Assembly: GCA_029237695.1 (NCBI GenBank)
Contig: CM055265.1
Location: 214,226,506 to 214,290,505, forward strand
Direction of reading: 5' to 3'
Source of the DNA: Conchocele bisecta
Taxonomy: Eukaryota > Mollusca > Bivalvia > Lucinida > Thyasiridae
Length of the DNA: 64,000 nucleotides
Shown: piece by piece, positions 23,545-35,692 of the stretch
Layout of the letters: each line of letters begins with the position of its first letter
Position numbering within the stretch: the first letter of the stretch is position 1
Position numbers and translations under genes: made by a program
The notes under the pieces: model-generated
Told to the model about the DNA's origin: nothing
Databases searched by the model: none
The model's input: the letters and a program-made list of their open reading frames with translations, nothing else

Positions 23545-23807
23545 TGGGATTGACCAGGATAGTTCTCCATTTATTCTCATCTACAGGCAACGAGGGTTGC
23601 TATGTTCTAGTGTATCACTGGGTCTTTCTGCTGTATTTACATGTACATTTACAGGAGTTACTGTGTAACCAGTCCATTGACAAATCATTTACTGTTCTGT
23701 AAGCAACTGGGGTTGCCTTGTGTCATTTGGATATCCTTTTGAATTTCATGTGTTTTTTACGAAGATTGGTATATCGTTTTTATCATGGGTGTGGGCGCCC
23801 ATGCAGC

Positions 23808-24323
23808 AGCCTAAGACTGGGAAAGTTTGTTGCTTAATTCTAAGTGAAAATTTGGTTTAATAAAAATATTGGTTCAATGCAAGTCACAAAGGGAATATGA
23901 CAGGTAGGTACCATGTTTCATGCCTCGAATAATCTTTGTTCAGACTCCCATTAAACATGACAATTATGCTTCTCCGGACCGCAAGTGGTTCCGATTTTTG
24001 CAGGCCATTCTCAACTTTCTTCATTTTGTCTCGTTTCGTAGATCATTCAAGAAAACTGGTGGACATCCCCGTCCCAAAAGCGATTTTTCACTTTCTAACC
24101 CTCACTATGAACAATTTACATGTTTCCGCAGGACTTCTGCATGCTAAAACCTTCATTGGGTAATTAATTTTGCTAAAATGACGCAACATCACCGCCAGGT
24201 TTGGGAAAAACTTCACAGGGAGCTCTGCAGAAATTTCAACCACTTGTGGTCTGGATATGTGTATTTGCATGTTTAATGGGGGTCTGAACAAAGATATGCA
24301 TCAATGTTTCCCAGTCTTAGGCT
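23808..24323. mobile_element. Element with 17-bp inverted ends and inner inverted repeats
   Basis: Ends AGCCTAAGACTGGGAAA / TTTCCCAGTCTTAGGCT. A second inverted pair (TTGTTCAGACTCCCATTAAA / complement near 24270) lies inside, so it may be one transposon within another. Confidence 0.7.
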
Positions 24324-24327
24324 TATA

Positions 24328-24400
24328 CGGTGGTGGTATTGATGGATTGATCGCCTAATGGACTTCAGTACCGGAGGTTGTGGGTTCAATCCGTGCTTTT
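24328..24400 (+). pseudogene. tRNA-like sequence, possible SINE head
   Basis: B-box-like GGGTTCAATCC about 40 bp after an A-box-like GATCGCCTAATGG, directly downstream of the foldback element at 23808-24323. No good cloverleaf is apparent. Confidence 0.3.
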
Positions 24401-24464
24401 GGTATGGACAATACATTCATTGTATTTCCAGGACACTAGTCTTTTGGATGAGCCTTTTATAACA

Positions 24465-24522
24465 GTAGCCTATTTCATCAACTCCCCAAAGTATACTTTG
24501 GGGAGTTGATGAAATAGGCTAC
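24465..24522. mobile_element. Family B miniature (58 bp)
   Basis: Perfect 58-bp hairpin with only the family B ends (GTAGCCTATTTCATCAACTC) around AAAGTATACTTT. A minimal internally deleted form. Confidence 0.75.
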
Positions 24523-24769
24523 TGATCTGTTTATCTGTCCATCCATCACAGATCCTCTGTCACCCATAAATATGGATGGTTTCAACAATGGTTGTTTTCA
24601 GCCTATTCCATTAGTCAGTAAAATTGTTAAGGAAAATTTCCTCGACATTGTTTAGGTGAATGTAAACATTGAGTTATATCAATCACTAACCATGCAGATC
24701 ATGATGAGACCACGCCTCATGTGTTACTTACTATGTGTCCGCCTAAGTGGAGCCTTTCGAAACTGGGCA

Positions 24770-24905
24770 CCAATCTGTGGTTCTGTGATTGGTCCACATG
24801 GAGAGATATGTGGGTTTTCGTGGAGAAATGGGACTTATGGCCATTGCGACCAGTGTATACCCAGATCAGCTTGCACATCTGCGATGTCAGATCTGGGTCT
24901 ACACT
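24770..24905. mobile_element. Family E related fragment
   Basis: Contains GTGGAGAAATGGGACTTATG and GATCTGGGTCTACACT with eroded ends. Confidence 0.5.
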
Positions 24906-24940
24906 ATTCGCTTTCGAGTATGACAAACATGTTAAACATT

Positions 24941-25178
24941 TAACCCTTTCAACACCACAGGCCTGTATGGTGGTATTGGCAAAATGTGTAGATCCAGATG
25001 AGCCGGCTCATGACGATCTTCAGGATCTGCACTTTTTACAAGTAATTTTCATATTTTTTGAGAAGAACAGTACCTTTTCATAAATGGACTAGTCTAAAAA
25101 TCATTTTATGACGGATGGATTCGCTGCAAAATTAATGTATCAAAATCCAATCCAGTTACTTAGGGGTGAAAGGGTTAA
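24941..25178. mobile_element. TTAA-ended hairpin element family D (copy 6)
   Basis: Reverse orientation: TTAACCCTTTCAACACCACA to TAGGGGTGAAAGGGTTAA. Confidence 0.8.
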
Positions 25179-25479
25179 GAAACAGTACATGTCCCTTAAA
25201 CCCCAACAAACAAACAAACTGTCCAGACTGCGGATGTACCAGGCTGGTCTGTATCTACCATGGTCGATATGTTGATATTCCCCTTGTTTACCGACAAATC
25301 TAGTTGTTTACTGGAGCGCCATCAACTTTCCATTTGTTCATGTGTTAACATGTTTATGCATTTTTGTTTTGCATTATGTATAATGCCATATTAATTATGG
25401 TGGGTGGCAGGTGGGAGCACGCGATGGGTAATTTAATGATGGGGGTTCATCCTTACCGGAATCCCGACTGGAGACCTGG

Positions 25480-25800
25480 TTTGGCCCTCACAAACGTCTT
25501 TGGTATTTTGTATGTAACAGTTGAATCTGGTTATACCCCTTATGTGAGTATTACGATATTCGTAATCCTATTTTAGGGGAAGGGGCCAAGTGACTTTGGT
25601 GTGGTATGGACCTGGCACCAGGTCAGGTTATTCTAATTTCAGGGCTGAATATATTTGTTCTCGATGTAAATATTCCGTCCTGATTTTGGGATTTTCTCCC
25701 CAATTCAGCAGGTTAAAATGGGATCGAACCCGTTTGCCCGGCCTTACATGACCTTAGCTGTTGATAGGCCGTTAAACACTAATAAACAAACAAACAAACA
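25480..25800 (+). mobile_element. SINE-like element with (AAAC)n tail
   Basis: Begins TTTGGCCCTCACAAACG and ends GTTAAACACTAATAAACAAAC, a simple-sequence tail typical of SINE retroposition. Confidence 0.6.
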
Positions 25801-27139
25801 TATTAATTATGGTACATTGGTGTTTTGATATTGCAGTTATGAGCGATCTATACCCACTTTTGAAAAAGCATTTTCACATATTTTCCTGTTCATTTGTGTA
25901 CAACAACAGCTAGTGCTGTTCACCAATGTTCATAAAGCTCGGTACTTGGATTTCTGTTAGTGCAATACCAGTGTTGTGTTTGTGTTTAACCTATCACAGT
26001 CATGGAAATGTTGCCCCCATAATATGCAATCTTAGATGCCTAACATGTGGCAAGTTTGGAGCGTAATCTGTGTGTGGGACCACATGTTTTCTGAACTGCG
26101 TGATGTCACAGTTTTTTTACAATCGATGTCCTTTAATATCTTTCTAGCTGGATTACTGATTTTCATGAAACAGCTCAGCAAATGTGAAACGTTATATTGT
26201 ACAGTTTGCTTTAATATAATAACTGTATGTGAATATATATATAGCACAAACATATCATTTGTAAGTCATTGTTTTTTGTGCGCTATACATCATCAAAATC
26301 CGTCCGTCTGTTAGTAAGATTTTAAAGAAAATCTACTGTAAAAATGTTTTGAACAATTCTGCAAAAGCCAGGAACCCAAAAAGCTTATATTTTTCTGCAG
26401 AATTGTTCAAAATATCGTATTATTGCAGAAAGCTTACTGTAAAAATATTGTCAAAGATTACGTTGTTCGAAAACGTCGTTCGGAAACTTTCGGAAACCAT
26501 GTGATCCATATCAAGAAATGTTTACATTTCATTGCTGTTGTGGAATTGTGATAGCGGAAATAAACCGAGAGTTGTGACGACGGTTGACTGTCCACTAGAA
26601 TGGAAGATGGTCCTGTCCTTGCGTAGCCCTGCCATATCAACTGTGTGTTTATGTTGTTCATTCTGGAAGTCGGACTTCATCCATTTCGCGCACCTGCAGG
26701 TTATAATTATCTCCCCTGTCGTGGAGCGCAGGGGGAAATCTGACCCGTTTCCTATATAATTTAATCAGTTTTGAAAGCTTAAAACAACTAAATTCTAATC
26801 GCTAAATCAAATTTAAATGCAGATTTATAATGTTAACTGGTCATTAAAAAATATTCTTATCACCACTTCGTATTTTTGTGTAGTTCTAAATCTGAAATAT
26901 TCTGGCATAAAAATGATGTATTTTAGAGCAGAATGTATCGATTTTCCTCCAAATATATCTGGTCACGTGACTAGTGATACGTCACGCCGACTTCCAGAAT
27001 TTGGGACACGATCTGACAAACCTAGTCGCATCTCACTTCAGACCTGTGTAGAACCTTATCCGTGTCCTGTAGCGTGATCATTCTCCAGAATTTTCACTGA
27101 GTGCAAAATTTGTCATGTCGGCTGAGAAAAGGCACATAA
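25801..27139. other. Intergenic DNA, no gene recognised
   Basis: Contains a weak inverted repeat at about 26346-26415 (TTTTGAACAATTCTGCA / complement) and a CCGTCCGTC relic near 26300, otherwise nothing supported. Confidence 0.35.
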
Positions 27140-27225
27140 AGACGAGTGCGACCAGCGTAGACCCAGATCAGACTGCACATCCGTGCAGTCTGATCTGGGT
27201 CTACACTGTTCGCCATTCCGTCACT
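27140..27225. repeat. Short hairpin sharing the D/E core motif
   Basis: GTAGACCCAGATCAGACTGC and its complement around ACATCCGT; contains TCTGGGTCTACACT as in family E. Confidence 0.65.
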
Positions 27226-27664
27226 GAAGTAGTCCGACTACCATGAGCAAAAAGATTAAATTTAATCCCGCTGAGTGAACGTGCAAGACGACCAAGATCT
27301 TCAATTTTAACAAATGGCGTAAAGTATAATTTTCTGTGCCAGCTGGCGACTCAAATACAGTGCATCGCCATCTGACTGGTAAATGTAGGTCGACTGATCT
27401 CAGTCTAGACTCCCGGAGGCAATAAGCCTGGTTTTGTCAGATCGCGGCCCACTTATATGAAAGTGAGAATAATGGGAGAAATAAAACTTGTGATATGTAA
27501 CATACGAGGTTGTAAATATAAATTATTGTCTTGTACATAGTGGACCCGTGTTTACATTTCCAATGTAGTTTGTTATTAATTAAATTGTTTGTTTTATTAC
27601 ACAATCATTGTTAGTTATTTCAGTTCCATGTATATTTTTTGCGTAAAATGGGCTTTCACAGTGT

Positions 27665-27903
27665 GTTAACCCTTAGACCGCTACACACAACAATTGTCGT
27701 CTGCTGTTGCTTTTATATCTTGCCTTATTTCTCAATAAAAACATGTTTTGACAGCACTTCAGAATCATTTCCAATGGAAATGATTATGAAGTGCTATCAA
27801 AGCATGTTGTAAATTATTCTAAAGTGCTGTCAAAGCATGTTTTTGATGATGAAAATGGAAAATAAACAGACAACAAAAAATTAAGATAGCGGTGTAAGGG
27901 TTA
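27665..27903. mobile_element. TTAA-ended foldback family F (copy 3)
   Basis: TTAACCCTTAGACCGCTACA to GCGGTGTAAGGGTTAA. The right arm carries an extra partial repeat (ATTATGAAGTGC / ATTCTAAAGTGC). Confidence 0.8.
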
Positions 27904-28244
27904 ACAAGAAATGTGGCCCGTCGGCTCACAGATTGGAGAAACCCGGGCAAACTGGATAATCAGACCCACAGTCCCGACACTATAATATAGTGTATATACC
28001 TCCCGGGTTTACAGAGACCAGGGTATAGAAATCATAATACATTCGTAAACATGAAGAGGTGATCAGTATAGCTTTAATGTCTGATGCTGTGCTTTGGAAT
28101 AAATAGAATCTAACATTTGTGAAGATTCACCATTTATATTTTGTTGCCTCCCGTGTGCCCAAGGCCAAATGATTTAGAAAATATTTGTTTGGACCAGGCG
28201 GCTGCTGAGGGTATCTGCGGGTCGGTCTCTGCTCACTTGCTCTA

Positions 28245-28325
28245 GTTTGTACTAAAAGTATATGTTGTTACCAAGTTCAAATGAGTGGTAACAACGTATA
28301 CTTTCATGAATAAATAAGACATTTT
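28245..28325. mobile_element. Foldback family G (copy 4, core only)
   Basis: AAGTATATGTTGTTACC to GGTAACAACGTATACTTTCA hairpin. Confidence 0.6.
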
Positions 28326-28474
28326 GATACCTGTGTCATCAGCATATTCCAATTAAGTACATTGTATATTAAAACAGTTCTCTACCGTCCATTTCCCCAA
28401 ATTGCCTCCAGGACTATTTTTAGGAACATATTCTGGATTTCTAACTGGTCTAAATTCTGTATCGTGCTAAGGAT

Positions 28475-28810
28475 ATGCCATTTTTGTCGCGCCTGCTTTA
28501 GCAGAAGGCGCGACTATAGTTGCCGCTTTTTCCGTTGTCGTCCGAAATGTCGAAAAGTTTGTACAAGCTTCATCATCATGGTATAACTTTAATATTACGT
28601 GACGGATTGCTTCAATATTATATTTTTGCGGAAACACATGGCCATTTGTTTGCGTCAAAAAGTTTGTACAAGCCATTTTTTATGTCAAAAAGTTTGTTCA
28701 ACCTGGACCTTTTTCGTGTTTTAAGCATGCACTTCTGCGACGATTTTTATAATGCTTACTTTAGCACATGCCCAGTTTTTTGTGAAGCTTACTTTAGCAC
28801 ATGCACATGA
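28475..28810 (+). mobile_element. Pearl-like element with GCGCC inverted start
   Basis: Starts TTTTTGTCGCGCCTGC with an immediate hairpin to GCAGAAGGCGCGAC, followed by repeats of GTCAAAAAGTTTGTACAAGC and TGCTTACTTTAGCACATGC. Abuts the Tc1-like fragment. Confidence 0.45.
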
Positions 28811-28894
28811 TCATGTTACGGTCAAATGTCTCGGCATGTGCGACACCACTTCCGTGCCGGAATTCTTGTGATTGGAATTAAATGTGCTTAGAAG

Positions 28895-29018
28895 TATGTC
28901 GTGACCGTCCTTGACGTCTAGTGTATTCAGCCGTTTCCTGATAGCTTCTCCAGAGAAGGGTGACGACACTTCGAGACACGCCCATAGTTGCTGCGACAAC
29001 CCTCAGAGACAGGCTATA
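28895..29018 (-). pseudogene. Tc1/mariner-like transposase, N-terminal HTH fragment
   Basis: The minus strand reads SLSLRVVAATMGVSRSVVTL, then LWRSYQETAEYTRRQGRSR. This is the helix-turn-helix of Tc1-type transposases (pattern VSxSVVxxLWxRYQETG...RRxGxGR). The frame breaks soon after, and no DDE catalytic domain is visible, so it is a decayed fragment. Confidence 0.6.
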
Positions 29019-29593
29019 TGTGGCGTTCCTTTAATTAATTTGAGCAGTGTACATGTACATGTGTATATAGATGATCTCAAACAAGATTGAATATGAGATT
29101 TGTGAAACGAATCATACACAATTTATGCAGTTTCATAAATCTCGTATCACATGGAAATTAGTTTATCACAAGACTTCACCCTCCAAAAGAGATGAAAACT
29201 TGGAATATATCTAATACTTTCAGGATATCAAGTTGAAAATCTCCAGAGAAAAATAGTTACATAACGGCAATAAAAGTATTTTAAATATGCAATAGTACAG
29301 GTCCCTGTTCTTTGTAAGCACTTCATATTGCCAAAATAGGAGCACATTCTAACCAATGCAGTAATTTTACAGTCCCTGATGTGTAAAACATGACGACGTC
29401 AACGTCAAAACATCATGGTTTTGTCGCGCTATTAAGAACAAGCGCATAATACGAATACAGTGATGCAGCCAGCCAATCAATTCGCTCCAGGAGTAATTTC
29501 ACGTGTCTCGTTATATTTATGAAATGGTTGCAACACGGCACAATATTTTCATGTGACAAATCATCATTTCATCGATGTGGCCCAAATGATCCG

Positions 29594-29760
29594 AGAGAAG
29601 CCTGCGTTGTTGGTCAGCTAGAGAAGCCTGCGTTGTTGCTCAGCTAGAGAAGCCTGCGTTGTTGGTCAGCTAGAGAAGCCTGCGTTGTTGGTCAGCTAGA
29701 GAAGCCTGCGTTGTTGGTCAGCTAGAGAAGCCTGCGTGAAGCCTGCGTTGTTGGTCAGCC
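29594..29760 (+). repeat. 26-bp minisatellite, ~6-7 copies
   Basis: Unit GAGAAGCCTGCGTTGTTGGT + CAGCTA, almost identical between copies. The last unit is partly duplicated. Confidence 0.9.
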
Positions 29761-30399
29761 TCTCATTCAAATGTGTATCTTTGGCTGACAATTAACAGCA
29801 AGGAAGGCGGGATATTTAAAAATATTTTATTTGCATGATTTATCGACAAGTACAAGGCACGGGTATAAAACATACATCACATGTACAGCAAATGCAGCAC
29901 TAGATATTTCTATTGGCGTCCAACTAATTTACATAATTACAAATGGTACAAATAACAAGCACATGAAAACTACAACTCGGGTAACCATGTAGTCCCTGAT
30001 CACCTCGCACCTCATCACGCATTTTTTTTTGTGATTATAAACCTTAGTGAACATGAACATCAAACAGTTTTATTGGTCTACCAATCAAACTGCTTGATTT
30101 CGAGTTCATGGTCAGAAAGTTATAACGACGGGCCCAGATCTGGATCTACACGATGTAAGTTGTTTTCCTCGTGTGTACTGGCTCAATAAACAAGAAAGTG
30201 CCGCACTGACGTTGTGATGTTGGCAACCAGAATAGTCGGACCAGGGTCTGCCATTGTGATCACCAGTCAACAACATCTCTAACGCTGTGGACTCCGACAA
30301 AATCATTTGAAAATCTGACTTTCCCACAAATGATGCAAATATTCAGAATAATCAACTGAAATTTGCCCTGAATATTCGCCAAATGGCAAAATTTGATTC

Positions 30400-30550
30400 G
30401 ATTTCTTGGTGTTTAACATATCAACAGGCAAGGTCACTTATAACCAGATTCAACTGTCACATACAAAATGCCAAAGACGTATGTGAGGGCCAAACCCGGT
30501 GTCCAGTCAGGATTCCGGTAAGGATGAACCCTGATCGTTAAATTGCCCAT
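30400..30550 (-). mobile_element. SINE-like fragment, reverse
   Basis: Reverse-strand match to the 25480 element: GGTGTTTAACATATCAACAG, then GAGGGCCAAACCCGGTGTCC and GGATTCCGGTAAGGATGAAC. Confidence 0.55.
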
Positions 30551-33126
30551 TGCGTGTTCCCACCTGCCACCCACCCCAAATCAGAACGGAATAATCACAT
30601 CGGAAAAAATATATTCAACCCTAAAATTAGAATTTGAGGAAAATAAAAAGGTCAACGGATTTCTGCTAAATGCCAATGGCTTATTGATGACCAGCTGGTC
30701 AAGGTCTACGAATGGCCAACACCAGCCCCATTGTCTCCCGTTGTCACTCGACAAAACACACACACACTGGAGATTCACGACCAAGTTGTGTGCCTTGTCC
30801 GGCATGATTTAACACATTCCGGGCATGTACATCATGTACATCTTGCTCAGACTCGTGCAATCAAACTGCTCGACTTTGAGCAAAATATAGAGAACATGTT
30901 CAGAAAAATTTATAATAACGGAGACGAACGAGAACCAAAGCCAGCACGACAGTCAAGAACAATACAAAGTTCAGTCAATGAACTTTACACAAATATCACA
31001 TTCATTCATATAGAAAATAGAAAGGAAATATGTTAGAGAAAAGAAATGCGATCTATTTACAAAGAGGGCAGCATGTGTACAAATTACATAGGGCCGGAAC
31101 AACTACTAGTCTTCTGTGTTTTTCCCCACATTTTACAGGGTTTTCTTTTGTTTCTTTTTTTTTAATGGAAGAAAAACACTGAAGAAAATAATTTGGCATA
31201 TTATACAAGTTGAACACTCAACATCATTCTGATTGAACAGATCATGTTTTGATGAACAGTGTTTAACATAGATTGATGTCATATACAGGCGGGTTTACCA
31301 TAGAAGCGTATATATTTTCAAGCAAACGGCACACAGTAGACGTGGACAAACCATCTCGGATATGCCTATATTTATTGGCGACTGTAGCAAGCAATATTGA
31401 GAGTTTACAAGTCAGCTCAGGCATATACAGCCAGCATTGAGGCAGACGGGTCGGCTCTTCCAGGCTGGATCCACATCCACTGCCCAGCAATCAGTGTAGA
31501 CCCTGTTCAAACAGTTGGATACACACAATCCGAGTCTATGTCGAGCGATATATGGGCAGCTGTCCGAGAAACGGTACCTTACACTTGCATCAGGTCTAAT
31601 CCTTTTGCTGACGACAGTAAGCATGGCCGAGTGACTGAATGGCGGACAGTGTAGGCTCTGATCAGTCTGATCCGAGGCTACGCTGGTCGCATATGTCATA
31701 GGTATCGTTTCTCAGACGGGGCTTACGGAGAGTTGGTAGGCTGGTTCATTAGTTATTGATAGCAGATGTTAACTGCAGACTTGGTTACACTATTCATCTG
31801 AACACAGTACAAGACATTTGGATTATAATTGGTTTTATCCCAATGCGTTATACTGTAGTCTAGTGTACAAAGTCCTACACAATTCCACATCAGTGAGTTA
31901 CGCAAGTGAACCATCACACAATTCGTGGCTACGCTGTACAGCAATAGCGTAGACAATCACCGTGATGTTGTACACATACTAAAACAGCATAATCATGCCC
32001 AATAATTTATGTTACATGCCAAACATACATGATAGACTTTCATAAAAAATTAAAAGCATAGTATTCAAGAAAACTAAAAAAATGTTAAACGCCGATTTAC
32101 ATATTTGCCCATCGTAGGTGTAACGTTCGTCACTTGTTAAGAAAACTAATAAAATGTTAAAAGCTGATTTACATATTTACCCATCGTAGGTGTAACGTAA
32201 CGTTCGTCCCTTGTTCACACTAAAAAGACCAAATGATGGTGCATATTGTAAAACCGGACCCCACTTTAATCGATGCAGTCGGATTGACACTGTACAATAT
32301 ATCATCGTTTCTATTACTGACCAGCTATTGCTAAGCAGATAAATTTGCTGTTGCCAAATCTGAGACAATATGTGCATTTGTACCCAAGAATACGTGCGAC
32401 TTTTTCATGAAAAAACATTTCCAGAAACTGAACATTTTCTGTAAGAGGTGTCAAAAGTCCACAAAAGTTTCATAGCAAATGGGGAATTATATTCCACATT
32501 TTACTCTGAACATGTTAACTTTTGACGTCCTTGACAAAAAGCACCTTATGGTGTCTGTGCGGATGTGCAGGCTGATTTGGTGCTACATTGGCAACGAGCA
32601 TCGTCAAGTGCATTTTGTCAGCAGTTGTGACATTGTATTCATAGTTGTGTTTGTGACTGAAGAAATGGGGCGGGCGTATGCGTACACCGAAACACTGTCA
32701 AGCTTCTAACTAGCAATAAAGATCGCTATCCAGGCTACAGGAGATCGCTATCCAGGCTACAGGAGTCTGCTATTTCTATCATGCTACAGGAGTCTTGCTA
32801 TTTGATGGTTCATAAAGCCCCATTTCTCCAGTGACAGCCACATTTTGGTTGACTATCCAGGCCAGCAAGTGTTGGACTGGACGTCACATGGTGAGGACAC
32901 ACACAGCTCCCTGTGCCGTGTCGGACCAGACACGCCGACTAACATATCTACACCATCGACTTTAAGTCTGACAAAATAAAAACATCAGACAAATACAAAC
33001 ACTGCATATTTACAATTTACATATTCACAATTAAAATTACTTCTAACACATTCTCAAAGCTAGCAGATTTTTACCTGTATTGTATATATACATTGTGGTT
33101 GTTGCAGGAAACATGATTGTTCAATG

Positions 33127-33348
33127 CGACACGCCATGTGCTTTTGTATCTTCCGACATCTGCGTAATTTCATTAAATGCCAATTACAATATTTTCCGTA
33201 AAAGGCGTCAGAAGTTGACAAAATTTTAATACTCTGAAAATTTTGTCAACTTCTGACGCCTTTTACGGAAAATATTGTAAATTTTATAAACATATTTCAT
33301 GAAATTACGCTGATATCCCAAGGTATCCAAAATCACATGGCGTGTCAC
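33127..33348. mobile_element. Foldback element family A (copy 7)
   Basis: CGACACGCCATGTGCTTTTG to AATCACATGGCGTGTC. The inner arms CCGTAAAAGGCGTCAGAAGT and its complement pair almost perfectly. Confidence 0.8.
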
Positions 33349-33936
33349 ATTTAATCACGTTTCCTGCAACAACCACTGAAATGTGGTAGCGATTTCATCC
33401 GGATTGATAAAATGGAGTTGATTTCACAATGTACCGGTAGATCACATTCAGAAATCATATATAATATAAAAATTCCCAATTTTTTTCTCCACACATGATC
33501 GGGTAAAATATTGAATGCCCCACCAATTAAAAAACTGAATCGTCATCTCCAAATTTAAATGATGCAGCTGAAGCATTAGTGTTGTCAATGAAGTGTCTCA
33601 GACAGTGAAGAAACCGATTAATCAAACAATCATTTAATTGTAGATTTACATTGTATTTATAAACCCAATAGTACGGTATCGGTGCCTCCCGACAAAAAAA
33701 TCTGGGATTGGAAAAATATTTATACATGTAACACTGAAAAATAACGAGTTGCAAACACTATTTTCGGCAATAGATAATTACTAATTAAATTTAAATTAAT
33801 TCAACTGGAAATATCTATTTAATTTATATGGTATACGTGTATTATGATGATTTCACAAATGCTTGCAAATGAGGCAAACAATATTTTTTTAAGTAAATAT
33901 TCAACCTGTTTTAAAAATGTGAAAATGCTTGTTATA

Positions 33937-34392
33937 CATGTACATGTACACATACTTCAATCCACACATGTACATGTACACATACTTCAATCCACACATG
34001 TACATGTACACATACTTCAATCCACACATGTACATGTACACATACTTCAATCCACACATGTACATGTACACATACTTCAATCCACACATACAGTACATTC
34101 AATACACATACTTCAATCCACACATGTATCATGTACACATACTTCAATCCACACATGTACATGTACACATACTTCAATCCACACATGTACATGTACACAT
34201 ACTTCAATCCACACATGTACATGTACACATACTTCAATCCACACATGTACATGTACACATACTTCAATCCACACATGTACATGTACACATACTTCAATCC
34301 ACACATGTACATGTACACATACTTCAATCCACACATGTACATGTACACATACTTCAATCCACACATGTACATGTACACATACTTCAATCCAC
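33937..34392 (+). repeat. 30-bp minisatellite, ~15 copies
   Basis: Unit CACATACTTCAATCCACACA + TGTACATGTA, nearly identical, with one divergent stretch at 34088-34135. The right border abuts a palindromic element. Confidence 0.93.
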
Positions 34393-34399
34393 GAGACCT

Positions 34400-34642
34400 G
34401 GGGACACTTTCACTAAACTTCGTACGACTAAAATGTTCGTAAGTGCAAATTTGGAATCGTCTGGAAAGTTCAATTGATGGATTTACATTTATTGAGCATA
34501 GGCTGCTTATGCAGCCTATGCTCAATAAATGTAAATCCAATACTTGTTTACAAGAAAACATTGTTAATGTGAAATGTACAGACTATCATAGGTTTGCACT
34601 TATGAACATTTTAGTCGTAAGAAGTTTAGTGAAACGGGCCCC
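34400..34642. mobile_element. Foldback element family C (copy 4)
   Basis: Starts at the right edge of the 30-bp minisatellite and ends GAAGTTTAGTGAAACGGGCC. Confidence 0.8.
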
Positions 34643-34754
34643 AGCAGCCTGGCTGCCATTGCTGTACTATTGCCCCTACATCACTCGACAGTGGTACATA
34701 TGGGTCAAATATGTCTTCATACAGTACATCACAGGTGGGGCTGCCGCTCCACGT

Positions 34755-34940
34755 TTTAACTTGTAGAATGCGGGAAATTGTCGTCTGCTTTCGTTATATT
34801 TTGTCTTGTTCAATGATAACATGGTCTGCAAGCACATCAGTATCATTTGATTTCTAATGTTTGTCAAAACTATTTTTGAGGAGAAAACTATAAAATAAAC
34901 AACAGATGACAAAATGTAATTCATCACCCTGACTGTTAAA
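34755..34940. mobile_element. Foldback family F (copy 4, decayed)
   Basis: ATTGTCGTCTGCTTTCG to AAACAACAGATGACAAAATG; ends not recognisable. Confidence 0.5.
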
Positions 34941-35187
34941 TAGAGAGTAAAATACCGAACTAGATTCAATATTGGCCAATAGTCCTAATACATCACATAA
35001 TAATTTCAAACCAAAGTAACTTTTATAATATTTGTTATTTTTGCATGCGTTGTTCAGCATTCATTCTACATTATCAAATTGTATCATTTACATAAATAAG
35101 AAGTTGTATTACTCTTTAAAGTGCTGGATCCACTTATCACCCAATTCCCAATGTGTTTATCTTTAATACTTGTTACTTCGAGTCTAT

Positions 35188-35315
35188 CAGGGATTCCACT
35201 GGCGATCGCCACTTTCGCAATTGGCGATAAAAAATTACAATTTTCGAGAGAAAAAAATCGCCACTTCAAAAAATAAAAAGTGGCGATTTTTTTATTTTCC
35301 CCAGCGGAATCCCTG
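35188..35315. repeat. Imperfect inverted repeat
   Basis: CAGGGATTCCACTGGCG and GGGGAATCCCTG-type ends around TGGCGATAAAAAATT / AAAAAGTGGCGATTTTTT arms. Confidence 0.6.
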
Positions 35316-35407
35316 CTCTATGTATTTGTGCACAGAGAAATTCCCCCGAAGTGTGTGGGTATACCCCTCCGCCAGTCGGAATACACACAGACACTTTCAA
35401 AGGAATG

Positions 35408-35560
35408 GTTAGATTTGATTTATTGGTGTTTTAACGGCCTATCAACAGCTACGGACATTTAAGGCCGGGCCAACGGGTTCGATCCCGTATTTAACCTGCT
35501 GCATTGTGGATAGGGGTCCCAAAATCAGAATGCCATACGTATGCGAGGGTCAAACCAGTA
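35408..35560 (-). mobile_element. SINE-like fragment, reverse
   Basis: Reverse-strand match to the 25480 element (TTGGTGTTTTAACGGCCTAT, GGGTTCGATCCCGTATTTAA). It ends where a truncated palindromic element begins. Confidence 0.5.
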
Positions 35561-35567
35561 GCCGATT

Positions 35568-35692
35568 TCATCAACATTGCAAAGTATACTTTGGGGGAGT
35601 AATCATTTATTTTTCCTGAAATGCATTATTTCATATAGAACTAACAACTGCATATATTTGATGATTAAAAGTATGCAGAATTATTATACCGA
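35568..35692. mobile_element. Foldback element family B (copy 3, half)
   Basis: Only the left arm (GTAGCCGATTTCATCAACAT to GAATTATTATACC) remains. Confidence 0.75.

Larger units (their letters stand above)
29019..33126. other. Intergenic DNA, mostly unassigned
   Basis: Apart from the 26-bp array (29594) and SINE fragment (30400), I see D/E core relics near 30125, 31480-31700 and 32560-32850, and a 70-bp direct repeat with CATATTT(A/G)CCCATCGTAGGT at 32070-32225. No coding exon can be supported. Confidence 0.35.

Noticed and set aside
30112..30327. Minus-strand ORF (ALEMLLTGDHNGRPWSDYSG)
   Set aside because: Could be an exon relic, but lacks convincing splice sites and similarity; overlaps a D/E core relic.
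33937..34392. CRISPR-like regular repeats
   Set aside because: The units are contiguous with no unique spacers, and the context is eukaryotic; the same holds for the 26-, 31-, 37- and 39-bp arrays.
33844..34561. ORFs of 180-209 codons with Thr/Cys, His/Val or Tyr/Met repeats
   Set aside because: Products of the 30-bp minisatellite, open on both strands at once.
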